This document shows, piece after piece, positions 7,145 through 15,231 of a DNA stretch of 32,905 nt (its first letter is position 1; the number at the start of each line of letters is the position of its first letter). Source of the DNA: Chloroflexota bacterium (GTDB taxonomy: Bacteria; Chloroflexota; Anaerolineae; Anaerolineales; Anaerolineaceae); the NCBI GenBank assembly GCA_021825925.1, contig JAKAFP010000011.1, positions 1 to 32,905 of the forward strand, read 5' to 3'. Made by a program: the position numbers and the translations under genes. The notes under the pieces were generated by a model, which saw nothing but the letters and a program-made list of their open reading frames with translations, was not told the origin of the DNA and ran no database searches.

Positions 7145-7843
7145 TTAACCGATGAGTTTTCCAGCTGTATATCCAAGCAGGGCAAAAAGTAAACCGCCTG
7201 CCATGCCCAAAAATGGACGAAACCGTCCGTACCATTTGCCAACCGGATTGCTTGAACTTCTGCGGCTGCCGATGATGGCCAGTATCCCTCCGCCGATCAG
7301 TGCAAGCAGGGGGGGCAGCGGTAAAGCCGGTAAGCTTGCTTGAAGCAAATTGCCTACGACGATACCCAAAATGGTACCCAGAGGGGCCGAAAGCAAGACT
7401 GCAATCGGGCGTTTGACTGCCAGTCCAACCATCAATCCGATTACCAAACCGCCTGCCAGGGCGATCAATGCGCTGCGGGTAGCGGCGGCAAAGTAGCCGA
7501 TCAGGAAAGTTGAAAAAGCGATCGAGGCGGCTTCGGCGGCGGTGCGAGCAAAGAAGGTGCCCACCCCAAGTGTACCCAGCCCAAGCCCGGCGGCCTTGAG
7601 ACCTTCCTTCAACTGATCATTGATCGGCGCGGCATCCAGAGCATCCCTGATCTGTTCCGGGGTGGTGTCTGCCCGCTGGGCAGTTACCGGAGGGGTGATG
7701 GGTCTGGCCGGCGTGTTCACTGTTGTGACAGTAACAGGTGGTACAACCGGAATTTCGATCGGTGCACCGCAGGCGCTGCAGCGGTCTGTGCCAGCCGGGT
7801 TGCCGGCTCCACAGTACTTACAGGTAAGTGAGGAATTGGGCAT
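7145..7843 (-). CDS. Membrane protein with N-terminal zinc ribbon
   Basis: The protein (232 residues from ATG 7843) opens with LTCKYCGAGNPAGTDRCSAC, a zinc ribbon with two CxxC knuckles. A Pro/Thr/Val linker and a short helical segment (PEQIRDALDAAPINDQLKEG) follow. From about residue 85 to the end there are about five Gly/Ala/Leu-rich transmembrane helices, including glycine-zipper-like stretches. An alternative ATG at 7867 adds eight residues but has no ribosome site; GGAAAGAG lies before 7843. The zinc ribbon would face the cytosol. Function unknown; such ribbon-TM proteins are common in Chloroflexota. It leads an operon with the PII-like protein. Confidence 0.65.
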   Translation of the reverse strand: MPNSSLTCKYCGAGNPAGTDRCSACGAPIEIPVVPPVTVTTVNTPARPITPPVTAQRADTTPEQIRDALDAAPINDQLKEGLKAAGLGLGTLGVGTFFARTAAEAASIAFSTFLIGYFAAATRSALIALAGGLVIGLMVGLAVKRPIAVLLSAPLGTILGIVVGNLLQASLPALPLPPLLALIGGGILAIIGSRRSSSNPVGKWYGRFRPFLGMAGGLLFALLGYTAGKLIG

Positions 7844-7890
7844 TTGAATTCTCTTTCCATCCGCCATCGGATTATTTGAAAATAAAGTAG

Positions 7891-7899
7891 ATTATATCA
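7891..7899 (-). promoter_or_regulatory. Extended -10 promoter of the zinc-ribbon/PII-like operon
   Basis: On the minus strand TGATATAAT is an extended -10 (TGnTATAAT). Transcription would start near 7884, about 40 bases before the ATG at 7843. No good -35 is present, as is common for extended -10 promoters. Confidence 0.5.
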
Positions 7900-7942
7900 A
7901 TTCAAAAGCAGCCTTGCGTAAATTCAATATTCGACCAACGTG

Positions 7943-9169
7943 TTATTTTTCCATCTTCCAAAGTGGACACAGGAAGAGTGCGCTAAAACAGATCGCAGCG
8001 GAGAGTGTTCCGCCAACGATGAACACTGTTTGGATGCCAAATCTTGCTCCCATGGGTCCGGCGATCAATAACCCAAGCGGTCCGGCCAGGCCGAAGATCA
8101 TGTTCAAGAGTGAAAACGCCCGCCCCTGCATTTCGTTGGGAATGACTGTTTGCAGAAGAGCGATCATGGGGGCATTGCCAGTTGAAAAAGTGAACCCGCT
8201 GAGCCACCACCAGAAAACGGCCAACCAGAAGAGCGGGGTGGGGGCAAGAGCGGTGAGCGCAACCGTGCCGCACGAGATACCAAAGGAGATCATCACGATC
8301 AACGCCCGGCGGAGCTTGAACTTCCAAAGCCCAATGATGACGCCACCCAAAAGCATCCCTACGCCGGCCAAACCTTCCATGATGGCCACTTGATTGACTC
8401 CTCCGCCAAAGTGATCCTTCACAAGAAGCGGTGTGAGTGCAAACGTGGGCATGATCGTGAATACCACCAACCCGGTTACGGCGTAGAGTGTTACCAGGCC
8501 CGGATTGCTTCGGATGGTGTGCACACCATCGCGCAGATCTTGCAAAATGGTTTTTGGATCACTTCCTTCAACAGCTTTGGGTTGAGGAATCTTGAAAAAC
8601 AGCAGTGGAACAATGCCCAATAAAGCTGTAGCGACATCAATCATCAATGCACCCTGGATCGGTAGCGCAGCCAGCGCCAAAGCGCCCAACGGTGCCGCTG
8701 CAATACTCATCACCCCTTGCAGGGTTTGATTCATGCCAGCCACCCGATCCAGCCAATCACTCGGAACCAGGTTCATGGTGCTGGCCGCAGAAGCGGGATG
8801 CTGGAAAGCCTGCATCGTTGCCCTGATGAACATGAGCGTATAAATATGCCAGAGTTGGATGGAGTTGCTGGCAAACAATCCGATCAGAATGAGCATGCAA
8901 ACGGCCGTGATTGCATCTGTAATGATCATGACCATGCGCCGACTCAACCTGTCGGCGATTACCCCACCCAAAGGGCTGAAGATCGCGGATGGCAGCATGC
9001 CCATAATGCCGGCTGTCGCCAGTGCGGTGGGGGAACTTGTTTCCTGGGTGATCCACCATACCAATACGAATTGGGTTAGCGCACTACCGACCAACGAAAA
9101 TGCCTGGCCAGACCAGATGGTAAAAAAGCGAGGCTTCCAGTTTTTTGGAGGGGGTGATGTAATGGTCAT
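7943..9169 (-). CDS. MFS efflux transporter (macrolide-efflux/EntS-like, MFS_3)
   Basis: The 408-residue protein has about 12 transmembrane helices. The first loop carries GGVIADRLSRRMVMIITD, the MFS motif A. The N-terminal FFTIWSGQAFSLVGSALTQF, then VLVWWITQETSSPTALA, matches the MefA/EntS-like drug or siderophore exporters driven by proton antiport. Two six-helix halves are visible, with the middle loop near residues 190-215. I chose the ATG at 9169 since the transport domain starts just after it; a weak AGGAA site is upstream. The longer frame (to 9229) adds 20 residues with no family likeness. It is divergent from the ABC exporter operon with a 140-bp shared spacer. Substrate unknown. Confidence 0.85.
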   Translation of the reverse strand: MTITSPPPKNWKPRFFTIWSGQAFSLVGSALTQFVLVWWITQETSSPTALATAGIMGMLPSAIFSPLGGVIADRLSRRMVMIITDAITAVCMLILIGLFASNSIQLWHIYTLMFIRATMQAFQHPASAASTMNLVPSDWLDRVAGMNQTLQGVMSIAAAPLGALALAALPIQGALMIDVATALLGIVPLLFFKIPQPKAVEGSDPKTILQDLRDGVHTIRSNPGLVTLYAVTGLVVFTIMPTFALTPLLVKDHFGGGVNQVAIMEGLAGVGMLLGGVIIGLWKFKLRRALIVMISFGISCGTVALTALAPTPLFWLAVFWWWLSGFTFSTGNAPMIALLQTVIPNEMQGRAFSLLNMIFGLAGPLGLLIAGPMGARFGIQTVFIVGGTLSAAICFSALFLCPLWKMEK

Positions 9170-9191
9170 TTTTGTGAGGTTCCTGACCGTA

Positions 9192-9197
9192 ATTATA
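9192..9197 (-). promoter_or_regulatory. Likely -10 box of the MFS transporter gene
   Basis: TATAAT on the minus strand, 22 bases before the ATG at 9169. A -35 box is not clear. On the other strand the same spacer offers TATAAT at 9244-9249 and 9282-9287 for the ABC operon. Confidence 0.35.
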
Positions 9198-9309
9198 ACT
9201 TCCGAAATACTCAGATGTTGTGCAAGCAATCACCAAGCTGAACTATAATTTGGTTCGAAACCTGATCATAGACTTCACGTATATAATCTGGTTGAAACAA
9301 GGAGAGAAC

Positions 9310-10242
9310 ATGATCATTGCACAAGGTTTGACCAAAACATTCATAACCGAGAAGAACAAACCGCCTTTTACCGCGGTGGACGCTCTCAATCTTGAAGTCA
9401 AAGAGGGCGAGGTTTTTGGCATTCTCGGCCCCAACGGGGCGGGAAAGACCACAACCGTCAGGATGCTTACCAGCCTGATCGGCATCAGCTCAGGTACCGC
9501 TGTGGTGAATGGTTATCAAGTCGGTAAACAAGATCAGCAGATCCGCCAATCGGTGGGCATTCTCACTGAAACACCTGGCATGTATGAGAGGCTCAGTGCA
9601 GAAAAAAACCTTTCCATTTATGCCAGACTTTACGGTGTTGCTGATGTAAATGGAACAGTTGAAAAATATTTGCGTATGCTCGGATTGTGGGACAGACGTT
9701 TTGATGAAGCTGGCAGTTTTTCCAAAGGCATGCGTCAGAAGCTGGCCATTGCACGCGCCTTGCTGCACGAACCAAAATTATTGTTTTTGGATGAACCCAC
9801 CAGCGGACTGGATCCTGAAGCATCCCACCTGGTACGCGACTTCATCGAAGAACTGAAGGCTTCCGGATGCACCATCATCCTCTGTACCCATAACCTGGAT
9901 GAAGCGGATCGTTTGTGTGACCGTCTGGCGATATTCAAGACCCGTTTGATCGCTCTGGATACCCCCGAAAACCTTAGGAAACGCCTCTATGGACGCCGGG
10001 TGGCATTTCATCTTTCGCGCGTGGAAGAGAAATACAAGACTGTGATCACTGGTTTACCCTTTGTCAAAGACCTTCAACAAGTGGATAACAGCCTGTTAAT
10101 TGGCTTGGACCATCCCGAAGAGGAAAACCCCGTCATTTTACGCAAGCTGGTTGAAGCCGGTGCAGAGATCCAATTTGTGGGTGAGCTGCGGCACTCCCTT
10201 GAAGATATTTACCTGCGCATGATCCATGCGAAGGAGGAATAA
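9310..10242 (+). CDS. ABC transporter ATP-binding protein (ABC-2 exporter, CcmA/NatA-like)
   Basis: The 310-residue protein has Walker A GPNGAGKTT (about 40-48), a Q-loop region, the signature FSKGMRQKLAIARALLHEP, Walker B LLFLDEPTSGLDP and the switch histidine in LCTHNLDEADRLCDR. The C-terminal 80 residues are the extra domain found in drug/Na+/polymer exporter ATPases of this group. It powers export through the permease encoded 3 bp downstream. The start at ATG 9310 has GGAGAG upstream and lacks the unrelated 30 residues of the longer frame. It is the first gene of a three-gene operon. Confidence 0.93.
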   Translation: MIIAQGLTKTFITEKNKPPFTAVDALNLEVKEGEVFGILGPNGAGKTTTVRMLTSLIGISSGTAVVNGYQVGKQDQQIRQSVGILTETPGMYERLSAEKNLSIYARLYGVADVNGTVEKYLRMLGLWDRRFDEAGSFSKGMRQKLAIARALLHEPKLLFLDEPTSGLDPEASHLVRDFIEELKASGCTIILCTHNLDEADRLCDRLAIFKTRLIALDTPENLRKRLYGRRVAFHLSRVEEKYKTVITGLPFVKDLQQVDNSLLIGLDHPEEENPVILRKLVEAGAEIQFVGELRHSLEDIYLRMIHAKEE

Positions 10243-10245
10243 GCC

Positions 10246-11046
10246 ATGTATAATTTTTCACGTGTAAGAACCATTATTGATAAAGAATGGGCTGAGGTTT
10301 TCAAAAACCGGGTGGTGCTTTTTACCATCATCCTCTTGCCTTTGATCTTTACCCTCTTACCCCTTGGCATGCTCGGCTTCTTTGGCAGCAACGCAGCCAT
10401 GCAGGGAGGGGATTCTGCGGATGTGCCGGCAACATTTGCCATGACCTGCGGTAACTTGCCCATGATGGATTGTGTCAAGATATTCATGGTCAACGAATTC
10501 ATGCTGCTTTATCTCATGATGCCCATCATGATTCCGATCACCATTGCCGCCTACGGTATTGTTGGTGAGAAGACCACCCACAGTCTGGAACCCCTTTTAG
10601 CCACGCCCATCACGACTGAGGAACTGTTGTTTGGTAAGGGCCTTTCAGCAGTAATTCCTGCGGTGATCGCGACCTGGGGATGCTTTTTGATATTTCTCCT
10701 GGCGGTGCCATTGACAGGGGTAAGCAAAGAAGTCATGGCTTATATTGCCAGTCCCACCTGGATATTGGCCATCTTCCTGATCGGTCCGTTGATGGCGATC
10801 CTGGCGGTTAATTTTGCCATTTTTGTGTCTTCACGTGCGGCCGATCCGCGGGTGGCGGAACAGATCTCCGCTGTGTTGGTGATGCCGGTGATGCTGGTCT
10901 TATTTGGGCAGCTTGCAGGGTTTATCGTTCTCAACGTTCAACTGATCTTGATCACCGCTGTTGTGCTCGTGTTGGTGGATTTTGCCATGATCCGCCTTGC
11001 AGCGCACCTTTTTAGACGCGAAACAATATTAACAAGATGGAAATAG
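10246..11046 (+). CDS. ABC-2 type transporter permease
   Basis: The 266-residue membrane protein begins with a cytosolic helix (RTIIDKEWAEVFKNR) and has six transmembrane segments, with a large extracytosolic loop after the first (residues about 45-80, two Cys). The YGIVGEKTTHSLEPLLATPI coupling region is typical of ABC-2 permeases (NatB/YhaP-like), after which LFGKGLSAVIPAVIATWG begins the next helix. It begins 3 bp after the ATPase stop, with GGAGG inside the end of that gene, so translation is coupled. Together they form an exporter of unknown substrate. Confidence 0.9.
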   Translation: MYNFSRVRTIIDKEWAEVFKNRVVLFTIILLPLIFTLLPLGMLGFFGSNAAMQGGDSADVPATFAMTCGNLPMMDCVKIFMVNEFMLLYLMMPIMIPITIAAYGIVGEKTTHSLEPLLATPITTEELLFGKGLSAVIPAVIATWGCFLIFLLAVPLTGVSKEVMAYIASPTWILAIFLIGPLMAILAVNFAIFVSSRAADPRVAEQISAVLVMPVMLVLFGQLAGFIVLNVQLILITAVVLVLVDFAMIRLAAHLFRRETILTRWK

Positions 11047-11054
11047 GTAACCTA

Positions 11055-11834
11055 ATGAAAACAAGCAAATCAATATTCACTTCAGCAGTTCTGGTCACTT
11101 TGTTGTTGGTTTTGATCTGCAGCCCGGTTTGGGCGCAAACACCCGAAACCCCGACCTACCGTTTGAACATAAACCGTGATTTTGGTTACGGTAACGGTGC
11201 GGATATCAAAGGGCTGTTCACCTTGAAGGTCGTCGGACCAGAAGATCTGGCCTCGGTGTCTTATTACATTGATGGCGAACTCATGTCCGCGGTGACCGTT
11301 TCACCCTTCTCGTACCAATTTAATACCAGTCAATACGGGTTCGGACCACATGACCTGACAGCTGAGGTGACAAACACGGCAGGCAAGGTTTTCACCACCC
11401 CCGCCAGACACATGAATTTTCTCTCCGCAGAGCAGGAATCCGCGGGAATGGCTAAAATAGTGGGTCCTTTATTGCTTCTCATGGTTGGTGTGTTTATTGT
11501 TGTGGGTCTGGTTCAATTTGCGGTCTTGCGCAAGCGTAATCCAAACGGGATTCCTCTGGGGACGCAACGAAATTATGGTTATGCCGGCGGCAGCATATGC
11601 AGCCATTGCGGTAGACCCACTCCGCGTCATATGTGGGGTTTCAATATTGCCATCGGCAAATTTGATCGTTGCGAAAACTGCGGCAAATGGTCCGTAATGC
11701 GTGCGGTCCCTTATGATATTTTGCGGGCAGCTGAGATTGCAGAAAAATCCACTTCGGCGGATCAGCCTGATTTCAACCACAAGTCAGATGAAGATAAATT
11801 GAGAGAGCTGATAGACAAATCAAAGTATGAGTAA
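11055..11834 (+). CDS. Exported Ig-like domain / TM / cytosolic zinc-ribbon protein, partner of the ABC exporter
   Basis: The protein (259 residues from ATG 11055) has a signal peptide ending near VWAQT. A beta-rich extracellular domain follows at about 30-120 (LKVVGPEDLASVSYYIDGEL, then PHDLTAEVTNTAGK), like bacterial Ig-like modules. One transmembrane helix follows at about 137-160 (VGPLLLLMVGVFIVVGLVQF). The cytosolic tail has CSHCGRPTPRH and CENCGKW, two CxxC knuckles of a zinc ribbon. An upstream ATG at 11037 overlaps the permease gene but has no ribosome site; AGGT precedes 11055. As third gene of the ABC operon it may sense or guide the exported substrate. I know no named family for this layout. 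Confidence 0.65.
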   Translation: MKTSKSIFTSAVLVTLLLVLICSPVWAQTPETPTYRLNINRDFGYGNGADIKGLFTLKVVGPEDLASVSYYIDGELMSAVTVSPFSYQFNTSQYGFGPHDLTAEVTNTAGKVFTTPARHMNFLSAEQESAGMAKIVGPLLLLMVGVFIVVGLVQFAVLRKRNPNGIPLGTQRNYGYAGGSICSHCGRPTPRHMWGFNIAIGKFDRCENCGKWSVMRAVPYDILRAAEIAEKSTSADQPDFNHKSDEDKLRELIDKSKYE

Positions 11835-11867
11835 TAAAAATGGCGACCATTCGGTTGCCATTTTTAT
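11834..11867. terminator. Bidirectional terminator between the ABC operon and the M23 peptidase gene
   Basis: ATAAAAATGGCGAC pairs with GTTGCCATTTTTAT, with a 6-base loop. A-rich and T-rich arms let it work on both strands for the two convergent genes. Confidence 0.75.
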
Positions 11868-11886
11868 GGAATACTCGCAAATGTTA

Positions 11887-13323
11887 TTAATACATTCCCT
11901 GCAGCCATTCGGTGGGATCCACTTCCACGCCGCCAACAAAAACCTCAAAATGAAGATGGGCGCCAGTCACACGACCTTTATCACCCACCATGCCGATGGT
12001 TTGGCCGGCTTCGACATGGTCGCCAACCTTCACATTAATTTGTGATTGATGCCAATAACCGGTATAAACGCCGCGGCCATGCGAAATGATGGTGGCGCCG
12101 CCCCTTACTTCCACATCCTGGGCAAAGACTACAGTTCCGGCTGCGGCGGCAAAAATGGGGGTGGAGGCGTTTCCTGGAAAGTCTATTCCGCTGTGGAAAT
12201 AGATATAGTCGCTATCGTTGTAAGAACGTACCAACCCGTATTTGGAGATCCAGACATCAGGGGTGGGGCTGGGTTCCGAGAAACCGAAGGTCCATTCCTT
12301 AATGGGTGGAGCATCTTGAACCATTGATTCGATCAACTTCCATTCAGGTATGGTAACTGCAGGATCAATGAAGGAAGGATCCACAGTGAGCGGAGCACCC
12401 ATGCCGTAATCATAGGGCTTTACCTGCAGGTTCTCTTGATATGAAAAGGTGGACCCATTTGGGTAGGTGGTGGTGATCACCATGGCGGCCAGGCCGGGTT
12501 TGGCAAAACGGTGTACGCCTTGCAGGGCGATCATGCGTCCGTCATCGGCAGGGAAAAAGTGCAGCGGGTATTCCACCGGCGTATAGTACGCAGCGGTTCC
12601 GAGTGAATCATTGACTGATAGCCTCAGGCTTCCGCCCAAGCTGGCACCCTCAGTGGGAGCATTTGTGATCAATTCGGCTGTCTTGCCCTGCAGCAGCGGA
12701 AAGGGTGAGACGGTCATGGCAGGCGAACTGTTGCTCTCGACACCTGCCACTGCGGTTGTATCAGGCATCCATAGTGAGGTGTTGGGCAGCATCATCCATG
12801 GACCACGAAGGTTGTTGTATTCGGCCAGGGTCCAGGTTCTTACACCCTGTTTTACGGCGGTTTCAAGGCCAGAGAGACCCTCTGTAACGGGAATTTCTTT
12901 GACAGCAGGTGTACTCGTATACATAATATAAAGCGGTGCGCCTGCCCATGTTTGATCGAGGTTTGTAATGAAATTTAACCTGTTTAATAAGACCAAGGGC
13001 TGGTGCAGACTGCCAAAATAAGCCGAAAGCGATTTGCCGAAAGGTTGATTGACGCGCATGACCTCGCCTTGCACATCGTCAAACCCGGGGATGAGCAGTC
13101 TTTGGCCTGGATAGATATAATCCAGGTCGGCAATATAATTGATACGTCTGATTCGGAAAGCAGTGGTATGAAAGGCCGTGGCGATCGAGTCAATGGTATC
13201 GCCTTCAAGCACGGTGTATTTGAGCCCGGTTGACTGAGCTTTCACATTTGAAGGCGCAAAAAAAGCTGAAATCAGCATTAATACCAGAATAATCTGGATC
13301 GAACGACGGCTAAGTTTAGACAT
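11887..13323 (-). CDS. Secreted LysM-M23 peptidoglycan endopeptidase
   Basis: The 478-residue protein has a signal peptide (RR then hydrophobic core, cleavage near VKA-QS, residue 29). A LysM domain lies at about 35-80 (YTVLEGDTIDSIATAF, then YPGQRLLIPG) and a second, degenerate one at about 87-135. A middle beta-rich region follows. At the C-terminus, residues about 375-465 form a peptidase M23 domain with HSGID (His377, Asp381), HGRGVYTGYWH and HLHFEV (His456, His458). These are the zinc ligands and catalytic His of lysostaphin/LytM-like enzymes, which cut peptide bridges of peptidoglycan. All catalytic residues are present. I chose ATG 13323 (AAGG upstream, signal peptide at once); the longer frame adds 39 residues through the upstream terminator. 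It stands alone, convergent with the ABC operon. Confidence 0.88.
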   Translation of the reverse strand: MSKLSRRSIQIILVLMLISAFFAPSNVKAQSTGLKYTVLEGDTIDSIATAFHTTAFRIRRINYIADLDYIYPGQRLLIPGFDDVQGEVMRVNQPFGKSLSAYFGSLHQPLVLLNRLNFITNLDQTWAGAPLYIMYTSTPAVKEIPVTEGLSGLETAVKQGVRTWTLAEYNNLRGPWMMLPNTSLWMPDTTAVAGVESNSSPAMTVSPFPLLQGKTAELITNAPTEGASLGGSLRLSVNDSLGTAAYYTPVEYPLHFFPADDGRMIALQGVHRFAKPGLAAMVITTTYPNGSTFSYQENLQVKPYDYGMGAPLTVDPSFIDPAVTIPEWKLIESMVQDAPPIKEWTFGFSEPSPTPDVWISKYGLVRSYNDSDYIYFHSGIDFPGNASTPIFAAAAGTVVFAQDVEVRGGATIISHGRGVYTGYWHQSQINVKVGDHVEAGQTIGMVGDKGRVTGAHLHFEVFVGGVEVDPTEWLQGMY

Positions 13324-13353
13324 GAGCCTTATTGTAATGGATAATCCCCGATT

Positions 13354-13386
13354 AAAAAAGAAAAGGGATTCCAGGTGGAATCCCTT
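13354..13386 (-). terminator. Terminator of the 13403-14323 lipoprotein gene
   Basis: On the minus strand AAGGGATTCCA and TGGAATCCCTT form a perfect 11-bp stem with a 2-base turn, followed by TTCTTTTTT. Confidence 0.9.
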
Positions 13387-13402
13387 TGTGATCAGTAAAA
13401 AG

Positions 13403-14323
13403 TTAATCGCCAATATTAAGCGACTGAATATATTGATCAAGACAGTCGAGCCCCGGTGTAAATTCAGCGTCTGGGGTGGTGTTTAGTTTTTCGAGCATGG
13501 TGACATAATAAGCATCCATGGCATTCCCATAATTAGGGTCATCCATTGCCGGTGCCGGAATTCCGCCTGCAGGCACATTAACCGAATCGTACGCAGCTTG
13601 CAAGTAGGCAGCATTGACAGGTAAAAATGCTGAAACCCAATACTTGCCATCCGCCGTGATACCCTGGAAGGAATAGAAAAGATCGTGATTATTAACTGGC
13701 GCGTAATATTGGGCATATTCTGTCAAGAAACGAATGCCTTCGCCATTTTGGAATGCAAGATATTTTTCATTGGTACTGAAGACTTGAGCTGCGTATAGAT
13801 TAGGAAGCAAAGGAATATTATCCGGTGAAGCGGGTTTGGCGGCCAGAAGCGCCTGCATGTCGGCCACCTCGGTCGCAACAAATTGGTTCATCGCCACAAA
13901 TTGAGCGATTGGATAGATGGTGATGCCGCCGTGAGTAGTTGTTGCAGGGTCAAAGAAACTGCCAGAAAGGGGATAGCCCTGCAAAGCGATTTTGCGATTT
14001 TCTGGATAGTACTCCATCGGTCCGTTGTTTTCATCATACGGAGCCGCCGGCACCAGGGTGCCGGTGGCGTTCGCTGCCAGACAGGGTGGTAATACCATGT
14101 AAACACCGCCAAGATTAAGCTCAGTACCGTTCAAAGGAGCTGCAGTAGGTGCTTCAGTTGCAGCCGGCGGTTCAGTTACGATCACTTCTGCGGTAGGCGA
14201 TGCAATGATCTGTACAGGGGTTTCGATTTGTGGGGTGGGGGTGGTATTCCAGCTGATGGTGAATGGCAGACTGCATCCCATCAAAAAAAGGCCAATGAGA
14301 ACGATTAAGGCGATTTTTTTCAT
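13403..14323 (-). CDS. Lipoprotein of unknown function
   Basis: The 306-residue protein has a lipoprotein signal peptide (MKKIALIVLIGLFLMGCS, Cys17). A Thr/Pro/Ala-rich linker to about residue 65 follows, then a single globular domain containing GGVYMVLPPCLAANATGT, IALQGYPLSGSFFDPATTTH and YSFQGITADGKYWVSAFLPV. I do not recognise the domain with certainty; the pattern of an N-terminal low-complexity stalk and one folded domain is common for surface lipoproteins of Chloroflexota. Two cysteines outside the lipobox (in LPPCLA and GLDCLDQ) may form a disulfide. AGGATAA lies before the ATG. It is monocistronic, with a strong terminator. Confidence 0.75.
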   Translation of the reverse strand: MKKIALIVLIGLFLMGCSLPFTISWNTTPTPQIETPVQIIASPTAEVIVTEPPAATEAPTAAPLNGTELNLGGVYMVLPPCLAANATGTLVPAAPYDENNGPMEYYPENRKIALQGYPLSGSFFDPATTTHGGITIYPIAQFVAMNQFVATEVADMQALLAAKPASPDNIPLLPNLYAAQVFSTNEKYLAFQNGEGIRFLTEYAQYYAPVNNHDLFYSFQGITADGKYWVSAFLPVNAAYLQAAYDSVNVPAGGIPAPAMDDPNYGNAMDAYYVTMLEKLNTTPDAEFTPGLDCLDQYIQSLNIGD

Positions 14324-14395
14324 AATTTATCCTGTCTAATAATGATGGTAAATATATTATCGCTTAAAAGACGAGAAAGACCATAAAAAGGTTGC

Positions 14396-14420
14396 AAAAA
14401 CCGGCGATACTTCGCCGGTT
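14396..14420 (-). terminator. Terminator of the PlsC-like acyltransferase gene
   Basis: On the minus strand AACCGGCGA and TCGCCGGTT form a perfect 9-bp stem with a 4-base loop, followed by a run of T (plus-strand A at 14396-14400). Confidence 0.88.
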
Positions 14421-14429
14421 TATTGTTGA

Positions 14430-15161
14430 TCATCCTTCTGCCAGGTTCGCCCAGGGGTATATTTCTGTACCGCGGGCAGCTTCACGGATGGCAGGATCCG
14501 GTGAATAAAAACCCTGCCGTTCAGGGGGAAGCAGTAAAGAGATCTGACGCATGATATCATGGCCGATCTCATCCAGTTCTTCGCGGCCGGGGCGTGAACC
14601 ATCCGAAGCGGCAACCGGGCCGAATGGTTTCCCAAATTTCACCTTAACATGAGCCTTCTGGCCAAGTTTTGCACGTTGGAAGAATCCCAGAAAATCATCC
14701 AGGCCAACGGGAAGGATCTGGGCCTTTGTACGCCAGGCCAAAAAAGCGGTTCCCGGTCTGGCCGGACGTAAAACCTGGGCCCAACTTCCACCCTCTGGGA
14801 AGATTGCCAGAACACCCTTTTGCTTCAGAACCTCTTCTGCATTTTGCAGTGTCTCACGCGATCCGGTACCTCGGTAGGTTGGGATCACACCAAAGGCTTT
14901 GCTCAGCCAACCGACCGTACTGGGAGCATTTGGGGTTTGGGCACCGCCAACAAATTCGATCGGCCAGGGTGCAATGTGGATCAAGGCAAGCGGATCGAGA
15001 AAATGGAAATGATTGGCAACCACAAGCAACGGTCCTTTGGTCGGGACGTTCTCGCGGCCTTCAATTTCGAAATCAGCCAATACGGCAAAAGCAGCGGCAA
15101 TGCCGGTCTTCAAAACTGCGCGGATCACACGGCGACGGGGGTAACGAATCGTTTTTGTCAT
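14430..15161 (-). CDS. 1-acyl-sn-glycerol-3-phosphate acyltransferase-like protein (PlsC family)
   Basis: The 243-residue protein has the four blocks of the PlsC/AGPAT family: NHFHFLDP (block I, the H-x4-D catalytic pair), GVIPTYRGTGSRE (block II), FPEGGSW (block III, the glycerophosphate site) and ILPVGL (block IV). These enzymes add a second acyl chain to lysophosphatidate at the inner membrane face to give phosphatidate. A long hydrophobic N-terminal helix is weak, so membrane attachment may be peripheral. Unusually there is no ribosome site before the ATG; TATAAT stands six bases upstream, suggesting a leaderless mRNA. It is preceded by the terminator of the UMF1-type transporter gene, so it is not in operon with it. 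Confidence 0.88.
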   Translation of the reverse strand: MTKTIRYPRRRVIRAVLKTGIAAAFAVLADFEIEGRENVPTKGPLLVVANHFHFLDPLALIHIAPWPIEFVGGAQTPNAPSTVGWLSKAFGVIPTYRGTGSRETLQNAEEVLKQKGVLAIFPEGGSWAQVLRPARPGTAFLAWRTKAQILPVGLDDFLGFFQRAKLGQKAHVKVKFGKPFGPVAASDGSRPGREELDEIGHDIMRQISLLLPPERQGFYSPDPAIREAARGTEIYPWANLAEG

Positions 15162-15167
15162 AGGGTA

Positions 15168-15173
15168 ATTATA
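15168..15173 (-). promoter_or_regulatory. -10 box placed for a leaderless transcript of the PlsC-like gene
   Basis: TATAAT on the minus strand ends six bases before the ATG at 15161, so the expected start of transcription is at or next to the A of the ATG. No Shine-Dalgarno sequence is present. The -35 region overlaps the T-run and stem of the upstream terminator. Confidence 0.5.
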
Positions 15174-15185
15174 TCTTTGGTTGAT

Positions 15186-15221
15186 AAAAAATTCACCGCC
15201 AGAGTCACTCCCCGGCGGTGA
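15186..15221 (-). terminator. Terminator of the UMF1-type transporter gene
   Basis: On the minus strand TCACCGCC and GGCGGTGA pair over 8 bp with a 13-base loop and are followed by ATTTTTTAT. Confidence 0.85.
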
Positions 15222-15231
15222 TTAATCCAAT

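Noticed and set aside
7983..9248. Several overlapping frames on both strands across the MFS gene
   Set aside because: Only the 408-residue minus-strand frame has membrane helices and MFS motifs in order.
14669..15163. A 164-codon plus-strand frame opposite the acyltransferase
   Set aside because: The minus-strand frame carries all PlsC motifs; the plus-strand product is Pro/Arg/Gly-rich without any family trait.
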